A DNA stretch of 15,231 nt from JAIMBK01 sp040755975 (lineage in GTDB: Bacteria; Bacillota; Desulfotomaculia; Desulfotomaculales; Nap2-2B). The position numbers and the translations under genes were made by a program. Where the stretch lies: the NCBI GenBank assembly GCA_040755975.1, contig JBFLZY010000066.1, positions 1-15,231 of the forward strand, in the 5' to 3' direction. The notes beneath the pieces are model-generated. The model did no database searches and was not told the origin of the DNA. It worked only from the letters and a program-made list of their open reading frames with translations. Shown in pieces: positions 1 through 6,628 of this stretch (within the stretch, counting starts at the first letter, position 1; each line of letters begins with the position of its first letter).

Positions 1-179
1 TGGTGTTGCTCCTCAAGCAGGAATCTGATAACTGAAATTTAAGCAGGATTCCCATAGTAATAGGTAACATTACCCAGTTTATGCCTAAAAATGGTTATTA
101 GTGAGATGGTATCACGGATTCAGGATATAATTAAGCTTAAGAGTTTATTACAACTGTATATAATAGAAACAATCTTATT

Positions 180-1586
180 TTACTTGATTCCAATGTTATA
201 CCTGCGGAGCTTATCATAAAAAGCACGGCGCGAAATACCCAGTGTTTTTATGGCGGCACTCCGGTTGTTATTGCTGTACGCCAAAGCCGCAAGCATTAAT
301 TCCCGTTCAACTTTTGCCACAGTTTCTTTTAAATTATACGGCCTGTCTTCGCCTGATTGACATTCACTGTTGATTGGGCGCAAGTAAGCCGGTAAATGCT
401 GGACTTCAATTTGCGTGCCGCTTCGAACAATACTGGCATACTCCAATACATTCTCTAATTCTCTGACATTGCCCGGCCAATCATAACCCTGCAGAATCTT
501 TATCACTTGCGGAGAAAGAGTTAACTTACAGCCGGCTTCCGCCGAAAATTTAGTAAGAATCTTTTGAGCGAGAGGGAGAATATCATCCTTGCGTTCGCGC
601 AAAGGCAACAGGTGGAGAGGTACAATATTGAGCCGATAATACAAATCACGGCGAAAACTGCCGTCTTCAATCATTTTTTCCAGGTCGCGGTTGGTGGCTG
701 CAATTACCCTGATATCCAACTTTATGGTCTTGGTGCCGCCCACCCGTTCTAATTCTTTTTCTTGCAGTACCCGCAAAAGCTTGGCCTGCATGTTTATGCT
801 CATATCACCGATTTCATCCAAAAAAATGGTGCCACCGTGAGCCAGTTCAAATTTCCCAAGCTTGCCACCCTTTTTTGCCCCTGTAAAAGCCCCGTCTTCA
901 TAGCCGAACAGTTCACTTTCCAGTAAAGCATCCGGTATGGCCGCACAGTTCACTTTAATAAAAGGTTTATCATTCCGCCGGCTGCAATTATGAATGGCCC
1001 TGGCCAGAACCCCCTTACCGACTCCGCTTTCACCCCGGATAAGTACAGTACTATCTGTTTTAGCCACTTTTGCCGCTAACTCCAAGGTTTCCCTCAAACG
1101 GCCGTTCAGCCCTATCAATTCTTTAAATGACAGGGGCAACTGCTCCCGTTGATTTAACTGATCCTGCAAATAATCAGCTACTCCCTTTGCCCGCTGCAAT
1201 TCCCTGTTCAGTTCTTCAATTTCAGATATGTTGTTGAAAATAGAAACACAGCCTATGATCCTATTTCCTTCAAACAGGGGAAAACACTTTCCGATTACTT
1301 CAATCCCAACCGAGGAAAGATAGTCCCTCTCGTTATAACTCTCTTTACCTGAACGCAGGACCTCAATCGCACGGGCATTGGGCTCGATTTTATCAAGCCT
1401 GCGTCCCAGAACCTTATGGACCGGTACCCCCAAGATTTTGGCGTAAGCCTCATTTGCATATACAATTGTGGTGTCCGAATCCAAAACCATCACGACGTCC
1501 CGAATATTATCGAGGATTTTAAATAAGAGTCTTTGATCCCACTGCTTGATGACACTTGTGGTTACGGCGTAAGAACCAACGCTCAT
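180..1586 (-). CDS. PAS-domain sigma-54-dependent transcriptional activator (AAA+/Fis type)
   Basis: This is a bacterial enhancer-binding protein of about 468 residues that would use ATP hydrolysis to open sigma-54 promoters. A PAS domain (about residues 20-125) should sense a ligand or redox state. A short coiled linker (about 120-150) follows. The AAA+ domain has Walker A GESGVGKG (185-192), the sigma-54 contact loop GAFTGA (232-237) and Walker B GGTIFLDEIG (251-260). A Fis-type helix-turn-helix ends the protein (about 425-465, with RSAAIKTLGISRRAFYDKL). The intact GAFTGA argues for true sigma-54 activation. An ATG 33 bases upstream (1619) extends the frame, but it overlaps a TGTTATAAT promoter element and lacks a ribosome binding site. 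The ATG at 1586 is preceded by GGGGGAAAG and is preferred. It is the last gene of the cluster, and two sigma-54-like promoters lie upstream (3406-3421 and 8549-8564), its probable targets. The inducing ligand is unknown. Confidence 0.93.
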   Translation of the reverse strand: MSVGSYAVTTSVIKQWDQRLLFKILDNIRDVVMVLDSDTTIVYANEAYAKILGVPVHKVLGRRLDKIEPNARAIEVLRSGKESYNERDYLSSVGIEVIGKCFPLFEGNRIIGCVSIFNNISEIEELNRELQRAKGVADYLQDQLNQREQLPLSFKELIGLNGRLRETLELAAKVAKTDSTVLIRGESGVGKGVLARAIHNCSRRNDKPFIKVNCAAIPDALLESELFGYEDGAFTGAKKGGKLGKFELAHGGTIFLDEIGDMSINMQAKLLRVLQEKELERVGGTKTIKLDIRVIAATNRDLEKMIEDGSFRRDLYYRLNIVPLHLLPLRERKDDILPLAQKILTKFSAEAGCKLTLSPQVIKILQGYDWPGNVRELENVLEYASIVRSGTQIEVQHLPAYLRPINSECQSGEDRPYNLKETVAKVERELMLAALAYSNNNRSAAIKTLGISRRAFYDKLRRYNIGIK

Positions 1587-1617
1587 ACGCTTTCCCCCAA
1601 TCGTATATTTTGTAAAC

Positions 1618-1626
1618 ATTATAACA
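1618..1626 (-). promoter_or_regulatory. Extended -10 (sigma-A) promoter of the activator gene
   Basis: On the minus strand the sequence reads TGTTATAAT, a perfect TATAAT with the TGn extension. No good TTGACA box lies at 17-18 bases, which is tolerated by extended -10 promoters. Transcription would start near 1611, leaving a leader of about 25 bases with GGGGGAAAG before the ATG at 1586. This would give the activator its own housekeeping expression, separate from the operon it controls. The site itself is seen; its activity is inferred. Confidence 0.6.
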
Positions 1627-1726
1627 TAAAAAAGACTGGATACCTATCTTAAATCCTCGAAAGGGGGAAAATGCCTGTTTAACGGTTCCATAATTCGCAG
1701 CGCCGTTTGCGGCATGGCCCATCCTC

Positions 1727-2140
1727 TTAATTCTCCGGGGTATTAAACGTCACCACCGCCGATCCGGATAATACCTTTTCCGCGCGGTCATTAACTACCA
1801 TAATTTCGCATATCAGGGCATTTAAACTTGTATCTTTAATATAGCCGGAACATAATATCCGTTCCCCGGCACGGACCATTTTTTCAAACCGGACTTCCAA
1901 GCTCTTCAGGGTTCCTTCTTCACCCATCCAGTCCGTCAGCATGGCCCCCAGTTGAGCCATAGTCAACACCCCCTGGGCAACTGCACCCTCCAGCCCCGCC
2001 CGGCGGGCGTAAGCATCGTCTAAATGCACAGGGTTGAAATTTCCGGAAACCTCCGCAAACTGCCGGAACTGCAGGATGTCCGGACGCCATTCCCGGACAG
2101 GCAGGGGGTCGTTAACCCGATAATCCCAAAGGTGTTTCAT
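1727..2140 (-). CDS. MaoC-like dehydratase / enoyl-CoA hydratase, C-terminal-type subunit
   Basis: A single hot-dog-fold protein of about 137 residues, of the (R)-specific enoyl-CoA hydratase/MaoC family. The hydratase-2 signature is visible as SGNFNPVH (residues 32-39), followed by a typical AYARRAG...GVLTMAQLG helix. The usual catalytic Asp (SGDxNPxH) is Asn34 here, while His39 is kept, so catalysis may be reduced or shared with the partner. The ATG at 2140 has AGGAGG seven bases upstream and is preferred to a TTG at 2158. The gene overlaps the end of the upstream FAS1-like dehydratase gene by 29 bases, suggesting translational coupling and a heterodimer in which each gene supplies one hot dog. 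It would hydrate an enoyl-CoA or dehydrate a 3-hydroxyacyl-CoA. The fold is certain; the substrate is unknown. Confidence 0.85.
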   Translation of the reverse strand: MKHLWDYRVNDPLPVREWRPDILQFRQFAEVSGNFNPVHLDDAYARRAGLEGAVAQGVLTMAQLGAMLTDWMGEEGTLKSLEVRFEKMVRAGERILCSGYIKDTSLNALICEIMVVNDRAEKVLSGSAVVTFNTPEN

Positions 2141-2534
2141 CTTCAGCCCTCCTACCAAGGACTAGCATTGTTGAACTACATGAAAAAACAGGTTCCCCGG
2201 CAGGATTACGCCCCTTGGTCTCGATTACGATAAAGATCATCTTGCCAAGCCTGCCGACCCGTTCGTATACATCCGTTATCCGCCGGGTATAGGTAATGCA
2301 GTCTCCTATCGAAACCGGTTGATAATAAGTAATTTTCTGTTCAACGTGAATTGTTTCGTATTGAAGAAGGTCAACCCCGTCAATGCCGCCTTCTCCAAAG
2401 GTCCCCACGAAGGTCGGCGGTACCTGATTGCTAAATGGAATGCCTGCCGCTTCGGCAAATCTACGTACCATATGACTCTCTATCTTAATACGAACAGGAT
2501 TGCTTTCCCGACCAATTATATCTTTGCTAATCAT
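2112..2534 (-). CDS. FAS1-like dehydratase / MaoC N-terminal-type subunit
   Basis: A 140-residue hot-dog protein resembling the N-terminal dehydratase domain of two-domain MaoC hydratases and HadA-like subunits. The typical run is visible: RFAEAAG near residue 25, VPPTF near 38, then YETIHVEQKITYYQPVSIGD and a beta strand ending FSCSSTMLV. It lacks the SGDxNPxH active-site loop, as expected for the non-catalytic half of a split hydratase. The catalytic half would be the next gene, whose start lies 29 bases inside this one. The start ATG (2534) has only a weak ribosome binding site (AAGTGAT), and 38 bases separate it from the crotonase, so it probably depends on read-through of the same mRNA. 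The function is inferred from family and pairing. Confidence 0.83.
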   Translation of the reverse strand: MISKDIIGRESNPVRIKIESHMVRRFAEAAGIPFSNQVPPTFVGTFGEGGIDGVDLLQYETIHVEQKITYYQPVSIGDCITYTRRITDVYERVGRLGKMIFIVIETKGRNPAGEPVFSCSSTMLVLGRRAEDETPLGLSG

Positions 2535-2572
2535 AATTTAATCACTTTTTAAGTCATTATATAATTTACTAC

Positions 2573-3358
2573 TTAACGCCCTTTAAACCGGGCCGGCCGT
2601 TTTTCCAGAAACGCTCGCGTACCTTCTTTGGCGTCTTCTGTGCCGGCGGCTATTCCAAAAAAGTGGGCTTCCAGTGCGCAGGCCGCGGCCAGGTCCATTT
2701 CCGGGCCGGCATTTATAGCCCTTTTTGCCAGAGCCAGTGCGACCGGCGCCTTGTCCGCCAGAGCGGCAGCCAGCTTTTTAGCTTCCGCCAGAAGTTCTTT
2801 GGCGGGGTACACCTTTTCCACAATCCCCAGTTCCAGGGCTTCCTGAGCCGTAATGTACACGCCCGTAAAGATAAGATACTTGGCCATACCCTTGCCCACT
2901 AGCCGGGTCAGCCGCTGGGTGCCGCCATTTCCCGGGATTATGCCCAGGTTAATTTCCGGCAAACCAAGCCGGGCGGTATCAGCAGCCAGGCGAATGTCGC
3001 ACGCCAAAGCCGTTTCCAGCCCTCCCCCCAGGGCAAACCCGTTTATGGCCGCAATGACGGGCTTATCCAGGTTTTCCAGTCTGGCCAGCAAGCTTTGGGC
3101 GCGACGGGACAGGGCTATTCCGGCGATGACATTCTCCAGTTTGCTGAGTTCGCCGATGTCCGCCCCGCCGATGAAAGCCTTCTCCCCGGCTCCCGTTAAA
3201 ATAAGAGCACCGATACTGCTGTCGGCCTCCACCTTTCCGATGGCCCGCTCAAGTTCGTCAAGAGTCTCCTCATTCAAGGCGTTCAACGCCTCGGGCCGGT
3301 TAACGGCGACGGTAACTACACGCCCGTCCTGTTCCCAGAGCAGATTTTTAAAATCCAT
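2573..3358 (-). CDS. Enoyl-CoA hydratase/isomerase family protein (crotonase)
   Basis: A 261-residue crotonase, the usual length for the family. Oxyanion-hole segments are seen at AFIGGADIGEL (about 61-71) and GFALGGGLE (107-115). Both glutamates used by true hydratases are in place: Glu115 in GGGLE and Glu135 in LPEINLG, 20 residues apart as in the rat mitochondrial enzyme. Addition of water to a trans-2-enoyl-CoA to give a (3S)-hydroxyacyl-CoA is therefore well supported, although the chain type is not determined. The ATG has an excellent AGGAGG five bases upstream. It is the first gene of a short operon with the two MaoC-type subunits, directly behind a sigma-54-like promoter (3406-3421). 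The best-matching role is beta-oxidation of the acid activated by the ligase upstream. Confidence 0.92.
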   Translation of the reverse strand: MDFKNLLWEQDGRVVTVAVNRPEALNALNEETLDELERAIGKVEADSSIGALILTGAGEKAFIGGADIGELSKLENVIAGIALSRRAQSLLARLENLDKPVIAAINGFALGGGLETALACDIRLAADTARLGLPEINLGIIPGNGGTQRLTRLVGKGMAKYLIFTGVYITAQEALELGIVEKVYPAKELLAEAKKLAAALADKAPVALALAKRAINAGPEMDLAAACALEAHFFGIAAGTEDAKEGTRAFLEKRPARFKGR

Positions 3359-3405
3359 AGCCGCCTCCTCATAGTTATCAATTTTGTTTCTCCTGACTAT
3401 TAAAA

Positions 3406-3421
3406 TGCAAAAACTGTACCA
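3406..3421 (-). promoter_or_regulatory. Sigma-54 (-24/-12) promoter for the crotonase operon
   Basis: The minus strand reads TGGTACAGTTTTTGCA. Against the consensus TGGCACG-N4-TTGCA it has the invariant GG and GC with exactly ten bases between them, a perfect TTGCA, and two mismatches in the -24 box. Transcription should begin near 3395, giving a leader of about 35 bases to the crotonase ATG at 3358. The presence of a GAFTGA-containing activator gene in the same cluster supports the call. Confidence 0.72.
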
Positions 3422-3537
3422 TCCTGCAGCCTTTTCAACAAACCGGCAGAAGGAAGCGAAACTGCCTTTTTTATGCCTGTCACGATGACAACGATTTAAA
3501 ATAATTTGTTTACGGCCGATAACAGCAACCAGAACCT

Positions 3538-4851
3538 CTACTTAAATAACTTATTGGGTAACCACAAAATTATATCGGGAAATACTATAAGTATTATCAG
3601 AGATAATATCATAATTATAACAAATGGTACGATCGAGCGAATTATGTCACTCATTGTTATATTTTTAGGAACTATCGATTTCATATAAAATAAGTTAAAT
3701 CCGAAAGGCGGGGTCAGATAGCCCACCTGCATGTTAATGATGAAAAGCACTCCGAACCAAACCGGGTCAAAGCCTAACATTTTGATTACAGGTACAAAGA
3801 TCGGGGTGGTGATCATAACGATCCCTCCCGGGTCCAAAAACATACCCAAAATAATGAGGCTAAACATCATTCCTGCCATAATGAGATAGGGAGATACCGG
3901 TAATGCTGCCACTATCTCTTTTATAAACTCTATAGCTCCCACAGCAGTGTAGAGAGAACAAAAGCACGAGCTGCCAATGATAATCCATATGATCATGCAA
4001 GAAAGCCTTATTGATTGGTAGCAACTTTCTTTGAGAACTGTCCAGGTAAGGCTGCGACGAATGGCAGCGCATAGGAGACTGCCCAAACTGCCAACGGCGG
4101 CAGCTTCAGTAGGGGTGCAGACACCCCCAAAAATAACTCCTAAAACCGCAAGAATGAGGAGTATCGGAAGAATCAACCCCCGTAAAGCAAGAAATCTCTC
4201 CCCCCAGGTGGGCCGCTCTTCGGGTGGGATTGCCGGGCACAGTTGTGGTTGCAGATGGGATCTTACTGCTATATAGGCGATGAACAAAAAGGAAAGAAGC
4301 AAACCGGGCAAAATACCGCCGGCGAACAGCTTCCCTATTGACTCCGACGCGAAAACCCCGTAAACGATCATCAATACACTGGGTGGGATAAGTATTCCCA
4401 GGGTTCCCCCTGCAGAAATACAACCCATAGCTATAAATTTGTCGTAGCCGCGCTTAAGCATAGAAGGGAGGGCTACAAGTCCCATTGCTACAGTAGCCGC
4501 AGCACTTATTCCAGTTAAAGCCGCAAATATAGTACAGATTGCTACAGTTCCCATCGCCAGGCCGCCTTTAATACCGCCTATCCATTTATACATCATATCA
4601 TAGGCATCTTCGGCAATACCCGAACGCTGGAGAACCATTCCCATAAAGATGAACAGAGGTATGGCTATAAAAATGAAATTATCCATTACTCCATAAACAA
4701 CGCTGGAAATCATAGCAAGACTTTGAGGTCCCAATAAAAAAAGGTTAAACAAGACAGCGAGACTTCCCATGACGAAAGCAAGCGGGAGGCCCGATAAAAG
4801 AAGTACAGTTAAAGAGGCAAACAGAAGAAATGTGGTCAGGCCAACGCTCAT
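3538..4851 (-). CDS. dctM: TRAP transporter large permease subunit (DctM family)
   Basis: A 437-residue, very hydrophobic membrane protein of the DctM family. Together with DctQ it forms the ion-driven channel for solute delivered by DctP. Family landmarks include IPLFIFMG (about 64-71), a loop GGIKGGLAMGT, TGISAAATVAMG, the mid-protein CTPTEAAAVGSLG and the late YLTPPFGFNLF. About a dozen membrane spans are expected. Its ATG overlaps the dctQ stop in an ATGA, so the two membrane subunits are translationally coupled. It ends the ligase-dctPQM run; no clear terminator follows before the crotonase promoter, so partial read-through is possible. The TRAP family usually moves C4-dicarboxylates or other organic acids; the substrate here is unknown. 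Confidence 0.95.
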   Translation of the reverse strand: MSVGLTTFLLFASLTVLLLSGLPLAFVMGSLAVLFNLFLLGPQSLAMISSVVYGVMDNFIFIAIPLFIFMGMVLQRSGIAEDAYDMMYKWIGGIKGGLAMGTVAICTIFAALTGISAAATVAMGLVALPSMLKRGYDKFIAMGCISAGGTLGILIPPSVLMIVYGVFASESIGKLFAGGILPGLLLSFLFIAYIAVRSHLQPQLCPAIPPEERPTWGERFLALRGLILPILLILAVLGVIFGGVCTPTEAAAVGSLGSLLCAAIRRSLTWTVLKESCYQSIRLSCMIIWIIIGSSCFCSLYTAVGAIEFIKEIVAALPVSPYLIMAGMMFSLIILGMFLDPGGIVMITTPIFVPVIKMLGFDPVWFGVLFIINMQVGYLTPPFGFNLFYMKSIVPKNITMSDIIRSIVPFVIIMILSLIILIVFPDIILWLPNKLFK

Positions 4852-5351
4852 AATCCATCCCTCCCGCCGACCAGCGTTACGGCATCCCGGATAAATTTAG
4901 CAACTCCTTGCAGCAGAAGGAGAAAAGCACCTACGGGAAGCAACAGCTTAATCGGATAGACAGGCGGGTTCCAAAGAGATCCGGAATGCTCCAAATTTTT
5001 TAAAGCGTACCAGGCCCTTTCCCCCCCCTTCCAAACCAGCACCACGCAAAAGAGGGCAAAAAACCAAAACGTAACTATATCCATTAAAGCTTTTTGCCTT
5101 TTGGAAAGCCGCTGGTAAATTAAGTCCATGTTGATATGCCCGCCGACGGAAAGCGTGTAAGCCCCCCCAAGTATTATATAGGCGCCAAAAAGCATCGCCG
5201 AAGCCTCACTGGCCCATGCAGTGGAATGTTTAAACACATATCTTGATATAACTTCGTAGCCAACTACAAAGCTCAATACAACGATCAGAAAAGCACTGAG
5301 TTTTCCTGTCCACTCACTGACGAGATCAATCAAGTGTAAAAAACGGCTCAC
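4848..5351 (-). CDS. dctQ: TRAP transporter small permease subunit (DctQ family)
   Basis: A 167-residue protein with four predicted membrane spans (about 17-35, 49-70, 88-108, 132-153), the standard DctQ topology. The family motifs WASE (45-49 region) and GHINMDLIY (71-79, matching the usual GHVxVD) are present. It starts with GTG, preceded by AAAGGAGG nine bases upstream, and ends in a four-base ATGA overlap with dctM. A 12-bp hairpin lies between dctP and this gene, which may keep binding-protein levels above those of the membrane subunits. Confidence 0.93.
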   Translation of the reverse strand: MSRFLHLIDLVSEWTGKLSAFLIVVLSFVVGYEVISRYVFKHSTAWASEASAMLFGAYIILGGAYTLSVGGHINMDLIYQRLSKRQKALMDIVTFWFFALFCVVLVWKGGERAWYALKNLEHSGSLWNPPVYPIKLLLPVGAFLLLLQGVAKFIRDAVTLVGGRDGL

Positions 5352-5386
5352 CCGATCTTGCCTCCTTTTATTGTCCGGATAATTTT

Positions 5387-5414
5387 CAGGTTGGGGGGCA
5401 CGCCCCCCAACCTG
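5387..5414 (-). promoter_or_regulatory. Perfect 12-bp intercistronic stem-loop between dctP and dctQ
   Basis: The arms CAGGTTGGGGGG and CCCCCCAACCTG pair perfectly around a four-base loop, starting nine bases after the dctP stop. On the minus strand the hairpin is followed by AAAATTATCC rather than a T-tract, so it is not a standard intrinsic terminator. Such hairpins after binding-protein genes commonly protect the upstream mRNA 3' end or cause partial attenuation. That role is inferred here. Confidence 0.75.
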
Positions 5415-5422
5415 CTTACTTC

Positions 5423-6517
5423 TTACCAGGGTAATGTCGTCACTGGGGGGACAATCTTATTCTTATCCTTTCTTTCTTCCACAAAGGCTTTAACCTTATC
5501 TATTACTTCAGCGTTGCGCGGGTTTTTCTTTGCCATTTCCTCCCAGCTTCTTGCCGCCATTTCCCTCGCTTTTGCTTGCTCTTCTTCGGATAGTCTGTTC
5601 ACCTGAACGCCGTAGTCCCTGACCATACTATCAAGCGCCCTCCCGTATGTAGCCCGGGTTTGTTCTTGCGATATCCTGCCGGCGATGAGGAAAGCTGCTT
5701 CAACGGCCCTTTTTTGCTCAGGAGTTAACTTGTTCCACACATCTTTGCTGAACATCACACTGTTCCAAGCGCCCGTCCCTGGCTCAGGCAACATATAATT
5801 TTTTACCACTTCCTGGAACTTCATTTCGTACATTGGCCCTGCATCGCCCCAGTTAGCACCGTCTACAACACCAGTGGAAAGGGCTGTATATAGCTCATTC
5901 GAAGGGATATTAACAACCGAGGCTCCGGCCTGTTTCAACCACTCGGCGACCGAACTGTGCGATCTGAACTTCATCTGCTTTAAATCATCCATTTTAGTAA
6001 TCGGTTTTTTGGTCATCAAGCCGACATTAAATGCTTCATAGGGAATTACATATACATTTTGTTTGGCATATTCTTCCCGCAGAATGTCCACAAAACCCCT
6101 ATGCCACATAAAAATCCAGGCCTCATGTAAATTTGCAAAAGCAAAAGGCAGGCCCCCGCCAATTTCACACACAGGTACTACACCAGCATAAATGCCCTCA
6201 GGATATACTGCCCCATCCAGCGTTCTTGTCCGTACGGCATCAAGCATTCCAGGCACCGGCACCAGTGCGCCCGCCGGGAACGATTTAATCTTGACTGTTC
6301 CATTAGTTAATTTCTCAACAAGAGGTTCAACAATATTACGGGTGCGCTCAAACTGCGTCCCTGTTAAGTGGTATTGTACTTTCAATTCTACCGCAGGAGC
6401 TGAACTTGTCGATGCCGGCGAAGAGCTTTTTGCTTGCGTAGATTCTTTTGACGAACAGGCAGCCACGCTGACAGCTAACAACAATACCAGCGGAATAAGC
6501 AACACTTTCTTTTTCAC
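5423..6517 (-). CDS. dctP: TRAP transporter substrate-binding lipoprotein (DctP family)
   Basis: A 364-residue extracytoplasmic binding protein. The N-terminus is a lipoprotein signal: KKK, a hydrophobic stretch, then VAAC with the lipidated Cys at residue 21. A Ser/Thr/Ala-rich tether (22-42) follows, as in Gram-positive lipoproteins. The DctP fold is recognised by the segment around KFRS (183-186) followed by SNELYTALSTGVVDGANWG. Arg185 is at the position that normally salt-bridges the substrate carboxylate, so an organic acid ligand is likely. The start is GTG with GGTGGAGGG six bases upstream. It sits 111 bases behind the acyl-CoA ligase and before dctQM, linking uptake to CoA activation. 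The specific ligand cannot be read from sequence. Confidence 0.94.
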   Translation of the reverse strand: MKKKVLLIPLVLLLAVSVAACSSKESTQAKSSSPASTSSAPAVELKVQYHLTGTQFERTRNIVEPLVEKLTNGTVKIKSFPAGALVPVPGMLDAVRTRTLDGAVYPEGIYAGVVPVCEIGGGLPFAFANLHEAWIFMWHRGFVDILREEYAKQNVYVIPYEAFNVGLMTKKPITKMDDLKQMKFRSHSSVAEWLKQAGASVVNIPSNELYTALSTGVVDGANWGDAGPMYEMKFQEVVKNYMLPEPGTGAWNSVMFSKDVWNKLTPEQKRAVEAAFLIAGRISQEQTRATYGRALDSMVRDYGVQVNRLSEEEQAKAREMAARSWEEMAKKNPRNAEVIDKVKAFVEERKDKNKIVPPVTTLPW

Positions 6518-6628
6518 TTGAATCCCTCCACCTTAGATTAATTTTAATTTTTTAGTTTTTCACTTATGTACATAATTTCATCTCTAACAAATCAGAGCAG
6601 TTGAAGCAAATTAAACAACGAATAAACT

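Noticed and set aside
63..74. Short inverted repeat GGTAA / TTACC downstream of the activator gene
   Set aside because: Five-base arms with a two-base gap are too short, and no T-tract or neighbouring promoter makes it a terminator or operator.
1692..1712. GCCG/CGGC hairpin after the MaoC gene as a terminator
   Set aside because: The stem is four pairs and no T-run follows on the minus strand, so termination between the MaoC gene and the activator is not supported.
2853..3374. A 173-codon open frame on the plus strand
   Set aside because: It is antisense to the crotonase and has low-complexity Ser/Pro/Arg composition typical of a shadow frame.
3442..3473. GGCAG/CTGCC stem followed by TTTTTT, reading on the plus strand
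   Set aside because: The stem is only five pairs with a long loop, and there is no plus-strand gene to terminate. On the minus strand it lacks a T-tract after the stem.
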